NCBI RefSeq assembly: GCF_003605385.1
Contig: NZ_QYTV02000003.1
Location: forward strand, 248,001-312,000
DNA length: 64,000 bases
Reading direction: 5' to 3'
From: Siminovitchia acidinfaciens
Lineage (GTDB): Bacteria; Bacillota; Bacilli; Bacillales; Bacillaceae_C
A model generated the notes under the pieces. That model saw only the letters and a list, made by a program, of their open reading frames with translations, ran no database searches and was not told the DNA's origin. Position 1 is the stretch's first letter; each line of letters starts with the position of its first letter. Made by a program: the position numbers and the translations under genes. Of this stretch, positions 45,954-54,584 are shown one piece after another.

Positions 45954-46835
45954 ATGTCCAACACAGATTTACGTTTTTTAACCGTGCTCGCTGAGGAAAT
46001 GAATATGCGAAAAGCCGCAGATAAACTTTTTGTTTCTCAACCAGCATTATCACAGCGGCTTCAAAATATTGAAAAGCAATGGGGTACGAAGCTCTTTATC
46101 CGCTCACAAAAAGGTTTAATACTTACTCCGTCAGGAGAGATTGTTGTTAAATTCGCCAAAGAAATGCTGGAAAAGGAAGAAAAAGTGGTTGAGGAAATTC
46201 AGGCCCTTGAAACGCATGTACACGGTACTCTGAAAATTGCCTGCGCAACAATTGTTGGCCAAAATTGGCTGCCAAAAGTATTGAAAAAGTTTGTAAGCTT
46301 ATATCCTAATGCAAAGATATCCCTAATTACCGGCTGGAGCAGTGAAATATTAAAAGCACTATATGGAGGAGAAGTCCATATTGGCATCATCAGAGGAACA
46401 GCTGACTGGAAAAGTGCAAAGTATCACCTGTTCGAAGACAGTTTATATTTGGTGGACAGAGAGATCGAAAGGATTGAAGACGTACTTCAGACCGATCGCC
46501 CTTTTATCCAGTTTAAAAGTGATTCGAATTATTATCAGGAAATTCAGGATTGGTGGCGCCGTCAATTTCAAACGGCACCGAAAAGAACAATAGTTGTTGA
46601 TCAGATCGAGACGTGCAAGCAGATGGCCCATAACGGAATCGGGTATGCGATTTTACCTGCCATCACACTGAATGGTGCGGAAAAAAATATGCATCAGATT
46701 CCCTTGCTTGATGAAAGGGGTTCTCCGATCAAACGTGACACATGGCTGCTCGGATATGATTCTGCATTTGAACTGCGTCAGGTTCAGGCATTTCTTGATG
46801 TTATCCGTGAATACAATACTGAGCATCCGGAATAG
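45954..46835 (+). CDS. ccpC: LysR-type regulator CcpC
   Basis: A 293-residue regulator with an N-terminal winged helix (about residues 1-60; LAEEMNMRKAADKLFVSQPA then LSQRLQNIEKQWGTKLFIRS) and a type-2 periplasmic-fold effector domain. It closely resembles B. subtilis CcpC (LITGWSSEILKALYGGEVHI, QIETCKQMAHNGIGYAILPA), which represses aconitase and citrate synthase genes and responds to citrate. Its position after ykuL, here with two exporters between, supports the name. Confidence 0.9.
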   Translation: MSNTDLRFLTVLAEEMNMRKAADKLFVSQPALSQRLQNIEKQWGTKLFIRSQKGLILTPSGEIVVKFAKEMLEKEEKVVEEIQALETHVHGTLKIACATIVGQNWLPKVLKKFVSLYPNAKISLITGWSSEILKALYGGEVHIGIIRGTADWKSAKYHLFEDSLYLVDREIERIEDVLQTDRPFIQFKSDSNYYQEIQDWWRRQFQTAPKRTIVVDQIETCKQMAHNGIGYAILPAITLNGAEKNMHQIPLLDERGSPIKRDTWLLGYDSAFELRQVQAFLDVIREYNTEHPE

Positions 46836-46845
46836 TGAATGGGAT

Positions 46846-46878
46846 TTTAGCCGCTCTTTAAATGGGCGGCTAAATTAT
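46846..46878 (+). terminator. Likely terminator of ccpC
   Basis: TTTAGCCGCTC pairs with GGGCGGCTAAA around a 7-base loop; the following tract is only ATTATT, so it may be weak. Confidence 0.55.
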
Positions 46879-47047
46879 TGGGAAAATGCAGTCTTCACAT
46901 GGTTTATCGCTTAATGTAGAGCATTTTGTTTTGTTGTCGATATGAGTCATGATAGACTGATTGGTAGGAATATTTATCCGGATTAGTGGAATAGATAATA
47001 GAGTGAAAAAAGCAAGCGGATTAATTAGTAATAGTTTTTTATTTACA

Positions 47048-47092
47048 TTTATTATAATTAATGTTGACTTGATACTCTGAATATCCTATAAT
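47048..47092 (+). promoter_or_regulatory. Sigma-A promoter of ykuU with an adjacent AT-rich repeat
   Basis: TTGACT (47064-47069), 17 bases, TATAAT (47087-47092), close to consensus. Just upstream, TTTATTATAATTAATG resembles a PerR-type box, which would suit a peroxiredoxin gene, but the match is partial. Confidence 0.65.
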
Positions 47093-47114
47093 AACAATTG
47101 TGATAAGGTTACGC

Positions 47115-47143
47115 ACTGAGAATATACATATGTTTTTCTCAGT
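47115..47143 (+). promoter_or_regulatory. Hairpin in the ykuU leader
   Basis: ACTGAGAA pairs with TTCTCAGT around a 13-base loop, close to the expected transcript start. It may stabilise the mRNA 5' end. Confidence 0.4.
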
Positions 47144-47175
47144 TGAATTTTATATTATTTACGGAGGGATTTATT

Positions 47176-47724
47176 GTGGCAGAACGTATGGTAGGTAAAC
47201 AAGCACCAAGATTTGAAATGGAAGCAGTAATGCCAAATAAAGAATTTGGTAAGGTTAGTCTTGAAGAAAACATGAAAAACGACAAATGGACAGTTCTTTT
47301 CTTCTATCCAATGGACTTCACATTTGTTTGTCCAACAGAAATTACGGCTCTTTCTGACCGTTATGATGAGTTTGAAGATTTGGATGCTGAAGTAATCGGT
47401 GTTTCCACTGATACAATCCACACTCACTTGGCTTGGATCAACACTGACCGTACAGACAATGGTCTCGGAGATTTGAAATACCCGCTTGCTGCAGACACAA
47501 ACCATGTTGTTTCCCGTGACTACGGAGTGCTTATCGAAGAAGAAGGTATCGCACTTCGCGGATTATATATCATCAATCCAGAAGGCGAATTGATGTACTC
47601 TGTTGTTAACCACAACAACATCGGCCGTGACGTTGATGAAACTCTTCGTGTACTTCAAGCGTTGCAAACTGGCGGACTCTGCCCTGCAAACTGGAGACCT
47701 GGCCAAAAAACATTGAACGTTTAA
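47176..47724 (+). CDS. ykuU: 2-Cys peroxiredoxin YkuU
   Basis: A 182-residue thiol peroxidase that reduces peroxides with thioredoxin-like partners. The peroxidatic cysteine is in DFTFVCPTE (about residue 52) and the resolving one in GGLCPANW (about residue 168). It is almost the same as B. subtilis YkuU in the N-terminal half. The GTG at 47176 follows GGAGGG; a longer frame from 47143 contains this site. It is followed by ykuV. Confidence 0.93.
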   Translation: MAERMVGKQAPRFEMEAVMPNKEFGKVSLEENMKNDKWTVLFFYPMDFTFVCPTEITALSDRYDEFEDLDAEVIGVSTDTIHTHLAWINTDRTDNGLGDLKYPLAADTNHVVSRDYGVLIEEEGIALRGLYIINPEGELMYSVVNHNNIGRDVDETLRVLQALQTGGLCPANWRPGQKTLNV

Positions 47725-47727
47725 TTA

Positions 47728-47766
47728 GAAAAGCGAAGGGCTGATGCCCGCAGCTGGACAATAAAT
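47728..47766. repeat. Repeat fragment between ykuU and ykuV
   Basis: A remnant of the mosaic family: AGAAAAGCGAAGGGCTGATG and CCGCAGCTGGACAATAA, the two edges of the palindrome-bearing module with its centre missing. Confidence 0.6.
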
Positions 47767-47839
47767 AGGACAGGCACTTATTGTGTCTGTCTTTCCCATA
47801 TCTGGGTAAAATTTTTCCAAAGAAGAGAGGGATCGCTTT

Positions 47840-48295
47840 ATGAAATTGCGTGAACCTATGCCTGAACTTGAAGGTGCAACCGAATGGCTTAATGGCCAGC
47901 TGACAAAAGCAGACTTGGTGGGAGAGAAACCGACATTGATCCACTACTGGTCCATCAGCTGTCATCTATGTAAAGAGGCCATGCCTCAGGTCAACGAATT
48001 CCGTGATGCATATAAGGATAAATTGAATGTTATCGCTGTTCATATGCCAAGATCGGAAAAGGACTTGGACATAGACGAGATCAAAAAAGTTGCAGATGAG
48101 CACGATATCACACAGCCAATCTTTGTCGACAGCGAATTAAAGCTGGCAGACGCTTTCCAGAATGAATATGTGCCTGCTTATTACGTATTTGATAAAGATG
48201 GGCAATTACGCCATTTCCAAGCAGGAGGCGGCGGAATGAAAATGCTTGAAAAACGCGTGAACCGTGTGTTGGGCGAATTGGAGAAAAAAGAATAA
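47840..48295 (+). CDS. ykuV: Thiol-disulfide oxidoreductase YkuV
   Basis: A 151-residue thioredoxin-like protein. The redox motif is SCHLC (about residues 41-45) after PTLIHYWSI, and the cis-proline region is EYVPAYYVFD. No signal peptide, so cytoplasmic. Its B. subtilis counterpart is encoded after YkuU and may reduce it. GAGAGGG precedes the ATG. Confidence 0.9.
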   Translation: MKLREPMPELEGATEWLNGQLTKADLVGEKPTLIHYWSISCHLCKEAMPQVNEFRDAYKDKLNVIAVHMPRSEKDLDIDEIKKVADEHDITQPIFVDSELKLADAFQNEYVPAYYVFDKDGQLRHFQAGGGGMKMLEKRVNRVLGELEKKE

Positions 48296-48305
48296 GAAAA
48301 ATAAA

Positions 48306-48335
48306 AAGGCGCTTTGGATGAAAGGCGTCTTTTTT
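48306..48335 (+). terminator. Intrinsic terminator of ykuV
   Basis: AAGGCGCTTT pairs with AAAGGCGTCTT with one bulge and one G-U pair, followed by T residues. Confidence 0.75.
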
Positions 48336-48339
48336 GTTT

Positions 48340-48565
48340 TTTTGAACAGATGCGTAAGCGCCTGTTCATCGACGTACAGACTGATCAGAAAAGCGGAAGC
48401 AGGCAGTTTAGGATGACAAGCGCCTGCCGCCTCAAAACGGCGCATCCTGTGGCTTCGGTGGCAATTGTTAGACTCAGAGCAGCGACGTCCTGTCGCTGCC
48501 TGCACTAGCAATTCCTATGCACATTGGTGCACTAGGACCCCTGTCCGTCGGAGCTAGACTTAGAA
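48340..48565. repeat. Mosaic intergenic repeat cluster I
   Basis: Reversed orientation. It includes GCGACGTCCTGTCGC (48482-48496), GCAATTCCTATGC (48508-48520) and GGACCCCTGTCC (48535-48546), variants of the micro-palindromes of other clusters, and starts with TAAGCGCCTGTTCATCGACG. It lies between convergent ykuV and fdhD. Confidence 0.85.
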
Positions 48566-48611
48566 TAATCCGATTAACAAGTTATCCGCAAACGTGGAAC
48601 TTTATAGTACA

Positions 48612-48645
48612 AAATAAAACCGGGCTATGATGCCCGGCTTTTTTA
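48612..48645. terminator. Bidirectional terminator downstream of fdhD
   Basis: CCGGGC (48620-48625) with GCCCGG (48632-48637) extended by A/T pairs; T runs on both sides. Confidence 0.85.
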
Positions 48646-49449
48646 TTGGGAAACACACTCTGCTTCTATAATTCTTTCTGGGTGTGAATATATATTTAAT
48701 TGGTTTTTCCTTGCGAATCCTATCGCAGTAATCCCTAAATCATTAGCTAAATCGATCCCCAGTGTAGTGGGGGCCGATTTGGAAATTAATATGCCTGCCC
48801 CAATTTTTGCTACCTTCAGAACGACTTCGGATGAGATCCGTCCGCTGAAAACAATCACTTTATCTTTTAAGGATATTTTATTCATGATGCAATGGCCGAA
48901 TATTTTATCGAGTGCATTGTGACGGCCGATGTCCGAATAGCTGAAAAGCAGTTCATCCTCTGTACATAATGCAGCGTTATGTACTCCGCCTGTCCGTTGG
49001 AATTCTTCGGAGCTGTCCTGCATTTGTTGCATCAGCTCCAAACATTGGCCTGCTGATATTTTTTTCCTGGTCATGATTGTTTTTGCCGTTTTGGCATCGT
49101 TATAGAAATAAAACTGGCGGCTTTTACCGCAGCATGAGCCGATCATTCGCTTTGAATAAAATTCCTTGCTGATTACTTGCTTCATTTTCAGTTCCACGTA
49201 GGCAAAACCCTGATGATGATCGATATTGAAGGCAGAAATATCTTCCATGCTTCTGATCATGCCTTCAGATGCCAAAAAACCGATAACAAGCTCTTTCAAA
49301 TTTGACGGAGTACATACGACCGTGGCAAATTCTTCGTTGTCTAAATATATAGTAAGAGGGAATTCCACAGCGGCCTGATCCTCTATTTCTGTAAGTGATC
49401 CTCCTGTGTATCGCAATACTTGCAGACGGTCCCCGACAATAGATTCCAT
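48643..49449 (-). CDS. fdhD: Formate dehydrogenase accessory sulfurtransferase FdhD
   Basis: A 268-residue protein that passes sulfur from a cysteine desulfurase to the molybdenum cofactor of formate dehydrogenase. Family sequences are LVIGFLASEGMI, the cysteine loop GSCCGKS (about residue 106), GGVHNAALC and SDIGRHNALDKI. Its ATG lies 12 bases after the stop of the molybdoenzyme gene, so both form one operon. Confidence 0.93.
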   Translation of the reverse strand: MESIVGDRLQVLRYTGGSLTEIEDQAAVEFPLTIYLDNEEFATVVCTPSNLKELVIGFLASEGMIRSMEDISAFNIDHHQGFAYVELKMKQVISKEFYSKRMIGSCCGKSRQFYFYNDAKTAKTIMTRKKISAGQCLELMQQMQDSSEEFQRTGGVHNAALCTEDELLFSYSDIGRHNALDKIFGHCIMNKISLKDKVIVFSGRISSEVVLKVAKIGAGILISKSAPTTLGIDLANDLGITAIGFARKNQLNIYSHPERIIEAECVSQ

Positions 49450-49461
49450 ATTACCACCTTC

Positions 49462-51813
49462 TTAGCTAATTTCTTGTTCCAGGTCATCAACTCTCTCTTC
49501 CAAATACTTTATGTCTTTCTGGGCATTGTAAGTGTCCGCTTTTTCCACAACAACCCCAATATTATATTCGGGTATTCCTGCGAATTGTTCGTAGATGCCT
49601 TTTTGCAGCAATACATTGCCTTCGGGCCAGTATACGGAAATATTGCCTCTTCTTGTATCGGCAAACTTCGCTTTTCCTTGGAAGGTTCCATACCGATTAT
49701 ATACGACAATCGCATCTCCATCCAATATTCCAAGTTCTTTGGCATCTTCCGCATGTATCAAGACATCATATCTGTCTGCAGCATTAAACGGATCCTTCTC
49801 ACTGTATATCATCGAGTTGAATTGCTTGCCTCTCCTTGTCGTGACATAGAAATGTCCTTCAGGCTTACGCAGTTCGGGAAGCTCGATGGGAAGCAGGTTG
49901 GCTTTTCCGTCTTCTGTCGGAAAGTTACCGTCCTCGCAAAGCCATGCTCCGCCCCATTGGAATACATCACCCTGGTTTTTCAAATGCTGGATGCCGTCAT
50001 AATTTGGATTGGCAACAGCAATTTCCTCTCTAATCTGTTCGGCTTCTATAAAATTCATCAGATCCTTTTCCTCAGGTTTGATCCGAGCAGCCAAATCTAC
50101 ATAAATCTCCCACTCAGAGCGGGCTTCTTCTATTCTTGGCCCTTTGATTTCTGGTGAAAAATAGACCATCCGTTCAGTTGAGGTGGAAGTTCCGCCGCCG
50201 CGCTGTTCGTATCTTGTCTGGGCCGGCAGGACAATCACTTCCTCTTTGGCGTCCACAAGAGTGGATGTATTCAAAATGATGTCCTGGTGGACCCTTAGGT
50301 CGACACTGCTCAGACATTGTTCCATAAATGCCGGATCGGGCATCGTTTCAAGGAAGTTCCCGCCTGATGTATAAAAAACCTTCAACTTTTTTTCGTGGTT
50401 TTCAGGAAGTACGGCATTTTCCAGTGAAACGCCCACAATATCTCCTTGCCACTTTGGTATGTCAAATCCCCATACCTTTTCCATCCGCTCTATGTTTTCC
50501 TGTTCGAAATCTCCTCCAGGAAGAACAAATGGATCGGCACCCATTTCACCGGAACCCTGAACACCTGAGTGACCCCTTATCGGCATGACCCCGCAATGTT
50601 CCCTCCCGATAAACCCTCTTAAAATTGCCAGGTTGGCGACCTGGGAAATGTTATCGGTTCCAAACCGGTGCTGGGTTAGGCCCATTGACCAGACGAAAAC
50701 TCCGCTCTTTGCATTTGCCAGGAGCTCGGCAAACTCTAGCGTTCTATCTTTCGTAATTCCTGATGATTTTTCAAGCTGCTCCCAGCTTTGTTCCTGTACA
50801 TGTTTTTTCAAATCCTCAAAGCCATTAGCATGTTGTCCAATAAAATCATGATTAATCGCCGAACCTGGATTCTTTTCTTCCATTTCAAACCAATGTTTCA
50901 TGATGCCATTCATGAAGGCGATATCTCCGCCGATATTTACTTGGTAAACATCATCTGCAATCTTTGTGCCGAACAGGGCGGATTCGGCTATTGAAGGAAC
51001 CCAGTACCCTTCCATTGCCGGCTCTTTATAAGGGTTGATGCAGATAACTTTGGTGCCTTTTCTTTTTGCTGCGTACATGTATTTAGTTGATACAGGCTGA
51101 TTATTTGCCGCGACAGAGCCCCAGAAGATGAGGACATCAGTGCCGATCCAGTCCTTGTAATTGCAGCTGGATGCTCCAATTCCAAGTGATCTTTTCAATG
51201 CTGTTTTACTCGGCGAGTGGCAGATTCTTGATGCATTATCGATATTGTTTGTACCGATGAACCTGGCAAATTTTCCAGCTGTATAATATACTTCATTCGT
51301 AATTCCGCGGGCCGTCAAAAAGAGTGCCATTTGCTTCGGATTAATGGATTTTACCTTATTCGCCACCTTATCCAATGCTTCATCCCATGAAATTCTTCGG
51401 AACTTCTTTTCTCCGGGTTTGCGGGAAAGAGGGTAGGGGATGCGACCCAGCTTTCTCAATTCTGTGCTGTCCAGTTTTCTTAGTTCGTCGATATCTGAAT
51501 GAAGAACTTCTTCTTTTATGGCAGGCATCGTATTCAGACGCAGAACATTTAAACGCGTCGTGCACAGGTGAGGACCCGCTAAAGTCTGGTCATAAAGGCC
51601 TGACACTCCGAGCGCACAACCATCGCAAACACCCTGTGTTAAAATTCGATAGGCATACGGCAGATTGTCGCTGTTTTCAATGACAACTTTCATTGTGTCA
51701 CGGATATGCTTTGGTTTCACCTTTCCAATTCCGAAGGGAATAGGACTTACCCAATGTTTGGGATCCGGTTTTTTTGAAAGCTTAATAGGACCACTATGTT
51801 TTGTTTTTCCCAA
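49462..51813 (-). CDS. FdhF/YdeP-family molybdopterin oxidoreductase, formate dehydrogenase alpha-like
   Basis: A 783-residue molybdenum enzyme of the FdhF/YdeP type. ASRICHSPSKTAL (about residue 193) gives the cysteine expected to bind Mo where E. coli FdhF has selenocysteine. The N-terminus has QGVCDGCALG but no full 4Fe-4S motif, as usual in this branch. Other cofactor motifs: WGSVAANNQP, GVMPIRGHSGVQGSGEMGADP, and a C-terminal MopB-binding domain. The following fdhD gene supports formate oxidation. Start is TTG at 51813 after AAAGGAAG. A leader element with terminator lies about 240 bases upstream. Confidence 0.88.
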   Translation of the reverse strand: MGKTKHSGPIKLSKKPDPKHWVSPIPFGIGKVKPKHIRDTMKVVIENSDNLPYAYRILTQGVCDGCALGVSGLYDQTLAGPHLCTTRLNVLRLNTMPAIKEEVLHSDIDELRKLDSTELRKLGRIPYPLSRKPGEKKFRRISWDEALDKVANKVKSINPKQMALFLTARGITNEVYYTAGKFARFIGTNNIDNASRICHSPSKTALKRSLGIGASSCNYKDWIGTDVLIFWGSVAANNQPVSTKYMYAAKRKGTKVICINPYKEPAMEGYWVPSIAESALFGTKIADDVYQVNIGGDIAFMNGIMKHWFEMEEKNPGSAINHDFIGQHANGFEDLKKHVQEQSWEQLEKSSGITKDRTLEFAELLANAKSGVFVWSMGLTQHRFGTDNISQVANLAILRGFIGREHCGVMPIRGHSGVQGSGEMGADPFVLPGGDFEQENIERMEKVWGFDIPKWQGDIVGVSLENAVLPENHEKKLKVFYTSGGNFLETMPDPAFMEQCLSSVDLRVHQDIILNTSTLVDAKEEVIVLPAQTRYEQRGGGTSTSTERMVYFSPEIKGPRIEEARSEWEIYVDLAARIKPEEKDLMNFIEAEQIREEIAVANPNYDGIQHLKNQGDVFQWGGAWLCEDGNFPTEDGKANLLPIELPELRKPEGHFYVTTRRGKQFNSMIYSEKDPFNAADRYDVLIHAEDAKELGILDGDAIVVYNRYGTFQGKAKFADTRRGNISVYWPEGNVLLQKGIYEQFAGIPEYNIGVVVEKADTYNAQKDIKYLEERVDDLEQEIS

Positions 51814-51867
51814 TTTTATTCTTCCTTTCTTTTATATATTAAGATTTATAAAACTATTTATTTCTAT

Positions 51868-52050
51868 TTCCAGTTTCAGCGCCCAGCTCCCGAGTTCACA
51901 ACATCAAGGGCAGTTTGTTCGAGGAAGGTTTTGGACATCATATCCAAGCTGCAAGAAGCTTACTCGAAGAGGATTTACATAAAGTTATTAAAGAACCACC
52001 TCGGAATCGTCTTGTTTGCCCCCGCTAAGCAAGGCACTTATTCTTTTCTA
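51868..52050. repeat. Mosaic intergenic repeat cluster J, inside the molybdoenzyme leader
   Basis: A degenerate cluster (AGCGCCCAGCTCCCGAGTTC, AAGCTTACTCGAAGAGG, CCACCTCGGAATCGTCTTG) lying between the leader terminator at 52052 and the start at 51813. Confidence 0.7.
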
Positions 52051-52051
52051 G

Positions 52052-52144
52052 AAAAAAAACCACCGCAAAAAAACGCCGAAAAGGCATTTTTGCGGTGGTT
52101 AGTCTTTAACAGGAACGCTGTCAAGTGCCAACTCACATTGGTTA
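52052..52144 (-). promoter_or_regulatory. Leader element 1 (shared with 54254-54353): conserved block plus terminator
   Basis: Read on the minus strand: a small CCAA/TTGG hairpin, the block GGCACTTGACAGCGTTCC then TGTTAAAGACTAACC, then a strong terminator (AACCACCGCAAAAA, 52100-52087 as its complement arms, with TTTTTGCGGTGGTT) and eight T residues. A near copy lies before the oxalate/formate-type carrier. A segment GTTGG could pair with CTAAC at the terminator edge. This looks like an attenuator or riboswitch of the fdh operon. Confidence 0.6.
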
Positions 52145-52204
52145 ATTATTTTAAGTAAAAGATACCATAACTTGTTATTGGAGTTTATTTAAAAACTATC
52201 TAAC

Positions 52205-52438
52205 ATCCAGCGACGCACAGGATGTGCTAGTGCAGGCGAGGCACCGAAGCTCTTGAGTTCACAAGCCAGCAAGGAAGACTGTGCTCCTACGCCAAAACTT
52301 AATCGAAGAAGACTTGTTCATCGGAAAGGAATTAAGCAACCTCAGTGAAGTTTCACATGACGTGATGGAAGCCAGCTCCTTGGCTAAAGAACGGCCTCCT
52401 CGGTCTGACCAAAAAAGGCGCTCGCGCTTTTCTCATGT
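52205..52438. repeat. Mosaic intergenic repeat cluster K
   Basis: CAGCGACGCACAGGATGTGC, TGTGCTCCTACGCCAAAAC, TCACATGACGTGATGGAAGC and a closing GGCGCTCGCGCTTTTC place this in the same family as clusters B, D and G. Confidence 0.8.
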
Positions 52439-52792
52439 ATTGAATTTCTCTTCGAGGTCTTGATCGAATACAAAGATCGACATCCCCAAGTCTTTCTCAA
52501 TGTCTATATCAACAAAAAGATCGACGAATTTTGCGCCCAGCAGCTCTTCCATTTCAACAGGATGGTTCTTACGATACATTTCTTTCACCATCTCTGTCCT
52601 TGCAGCCCGGACCATCTGCTTCCCATCTTCGGCGCTTGCAATAAATTTTTCAACCGGAGACAGATTGCCCTCCATTTCGCAAATCGCCCAATTCTTGCAA
52701 AACGTTGTTTTTATTTGGCTTGGACCTTTGCCCATATGGCGTTTACGGAAAGACCTTACCAAGTTGCTGAATTCAGCTTCGTAGTTTTTCAT
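52433..52792 (-). CDS. DUF2294-domain protein
   Basis: A 119-residue protein with the DUF2294 pattern: GKGPSQIKTTFCKNWAICEM, GNLSPVEKFIASAEDGKQMV, and a C-terminal DIDIEKDLGMSIFVFD. Function unknown; cytoplasmic. The start is taken at the ATG at 52792, after AAGAGG; the frame is open upstream to 52828. It lies 70 bases after the oxalate/formate-type carrier gene and probably shares its transcript, which suggests a link to formate metabolism. Confidence 0.82.
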   Translation of the reverse strand: MKNYEAEFSNLVRSFRKRHMGKGPSQIKTTFCKNWAICEMEGNLSPVEKFIASAEDGKQMVRAARTEMVKEMYRKNHPVEMEELLGAKFVDLFVDIDIEKDLGMSIFVFDQDLEEKFNT

Positions 52793-52862
52793 CGTCCGAT
52801 AACCTCTTGTCCTAATGCTTACTATCATTCTATCATGTTTACAAAATATCTCAAATAATTGT

Positions 52863-54131
52863 TCAATTGGTTACGAATTGTTTTCGTCCGCCTTTTTCAG
52901 CTTTTTGCTTTTTCAGCTTGTTTATATCAAGTCTAATGATCAGTGAAACAGCGAAAGCGACCACAAAGAAGGCTGCGAAAAACAATAGACTGTTTCCATA
53001 GCTTCCGGTCATATCCTTGATTTTTGCTGCAAACATTGGACCTGCTATGCCAGCTGCTGACCAAGCCGTCAAAACATAGCCGTGGATGGCGCCTAGTTGC
53101 TTTGTCCCAAAGAGATCGCCGATATAGGCCGGAATGCAGGAGAAGCCTCCACCGTAACAGGTAAGAATGATCGCAAGCATTATTTGGAAGAAAATGGATA
53201 CACTTGTAAATGGAAGCAAGGCAAATAAAATAATTTGGATTCCAAAGAAAATGGTATAGGTATTTGGCCGGCCGATATAATCAGAAGCAGTAGCCCAACC
53301 GATACGGCCCAAGCCATTGAAGATCCCAAGTACTCCTACAAGAGCTGCGGCTTCTATCGAAGACAGGCCGATGCTTTCCTGGGCTAGCGGGCTTGCCGCA
53401 GATAATATGGCAATACCGCAGGTAACGTTGATAAACAGCATAAGCCACAAATAATAAAAGCGTGGTGTTTTCACTGCTTCGTTGGCTGTAAGCTGTGACA
53501 GATCTTCTGATACTTTTCCGGATTCCAACTTCTCTTTAAAGCCTTTAGGCGCCCAGCCTTCCGGCGGCTTCGCAAGATAAAGGGATGACGAAGTCATGAT
53601 AATAAAATAGACGACTCCCAGAATGAAAAATGTATTGGCGATACCTACAGATTTAATGAGCAAATCCATGATCGGACTGCTGATCGCGGCTGCAAAACCG
53701 AAACCCATGATTGCCATGCCTGTTGCCATCCCCCTTCTGTCAGGGAACCATTTGACTAAAGTTGACACAGGGGCTATGTAGCCGACACCTAGGCCGATAC
53801 CGCCAATCACGCCGTAACTTATGTATAAAAGAGGTAATGAACCAAGTTTTACAGCAAATCCTGAACAGAATATTCCAACGCCAAAAAACAGGGATGAAAG
53901 AAGCCCGGCTTTACGTGGCCCGTGTTTTTCAACGAAATGGCCAAGAAAGGCTGCTGAAAGTCCCAGGAACAAAATTGCGAGGCTGAATGTCAGCTGCACC
54001 TGGCTTGCTGTCCAATTGAACTCTTCCATCAAAGGATTCGTAAAGTTGCTCCATGCATACACTGAGCCAATTGAAATATGGATGCCGACTGCAGAAGCAA
54101 CGATGAGCCATCTGTTTTTCAATTTCTCCAT
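52863..54131 (-). CDS. MFS transporter, oxalate/formate antiporter (OFA) family
   Basis: A 422-residue, 12-helix carrier. Family traits are the N-terminal GIHISIGSVYAWSNFTNPLM, SLAILFLGLSAAFLGHFVEK, and VKWFPDRRGMATGMAIMGFGFAAAISSP. OFA members exchange oxalate with formate or move related monocarboxylates; formate export or uptake is a fair guess next to fdh genes. The ATG at 54131 follows GAGGAGG by 9 bases; the open frame continues to 54257 but that part is leader. Leader element 2 lies directly upstream. Confidence 0.85.
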   Translation of the reverse strand: MEKLKNRWLIVASAVGIHISIGSVYAWSNFTNPLMEEFNWTASQVQLTFSLAILFLGLSAAFLGHFVEKHGPRKAGLLSSLFFGVGIFCSGFAVKLGSLPLLYISYGVIGGIGLGVGYIAPVSTLVKWFPDRRGMATGMAIMGFGFAAAISSPIMDLLIKSVGIANTFFILGVVYFIIMTSSSLYLAKPPEGWAPKGFKEKLESGKVSEDLSQLTANEAVKTPRFYYLWLMLFINVTCGIAILSAASPLAQESIGLSSIEAAALVGVLGIFNGLGRIGWATASDYIGRPNTYTIFFGIQIILFALLPFTSVSIFFQIMLAIILTCYGGGFSCIPAYIGDLFGTKQLGAIHGYVLTAWSAAGIAGPMFAAKIKDMTGSYGNSLLFFAAFFVVAFAVSLIIRLDINKLKKQKAEKGGRKQFVTN

Positions 54132-54253
54132 TAATATGTTCCTCCTCAATTGGTAGATTGAAACCGCTAACAAATGATGAAATATCAAAAAGTATTTGGA
54201 AGTACGAGTAATAATCTGGGGAAAAATCATTGTGATATTAGTCCGTTGCTCAA

Positions 54254-54353
54254 ACAAAAAACCACCGCGAAATAAGGCCTATCTTTGGATAAGCGATTTT
54301 TAGCGGTGGTTAGTCTTTAAACAGGAGCGCTGCCAAGTGCCAACCAATGGTCA
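54254..54353 (-). promoter_or_regulatory. Leader element 2 (shared with 52052-52144): conserved block plus terminator
   Basis: Minus strand: GGTTGGCACTTGGCAGCG then CTCCTGTTTAAAGACTAACC, then the terminator stem ACCACCGC (54310-54303) with GCGGTGGT (54268-54261) and a T run. It matches element 1 almost base for base in the conserved block and the lower stem, but the upper stem-loop differs. It lies about 120 bases before the carrier start. Confidence 0.6.
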
Positions 54354-54520
54354 ATTACTCACACTTCTACAATATTATTGATATTTCGGTACATATGTTA
54401 ACATATTTGTCACATTTAGGATAGGGAAAAAAGATGTGATATTTATAATCTCTATTTCAATCAAAGGGGCAGCCAATAAACACATACGAGTGGAATATTC
54501 CCAGACAGTTTTTTTGACCG

Positions 54521-54545
54521 GTTTACATTCATGGTGCAAGGGTAA
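54521..54545 (+). promoter_or_regulatory. Sigma-B promoter of the general stress gene
   Basis: GTTTAC (54521-54526), 13 bases, GGGTAA (54540-54545). This fits the general-stress consensus GTTTAA-N13-15-GGGTAT and lies 40 bases before the start codon. Confidence 0.8.
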
Positions 54546-54584
54546 TCCATTAGTGTAAGAAAAGCACGAAGGAGGGATTTTTTC

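Noticed and set aside
54132-54257. 42-residue N-terminal extension of the OFA carrier
   Set aside because: A strong ribosome site lies before the ATG at 54131, and the extension falls between the leader terminator and that site.
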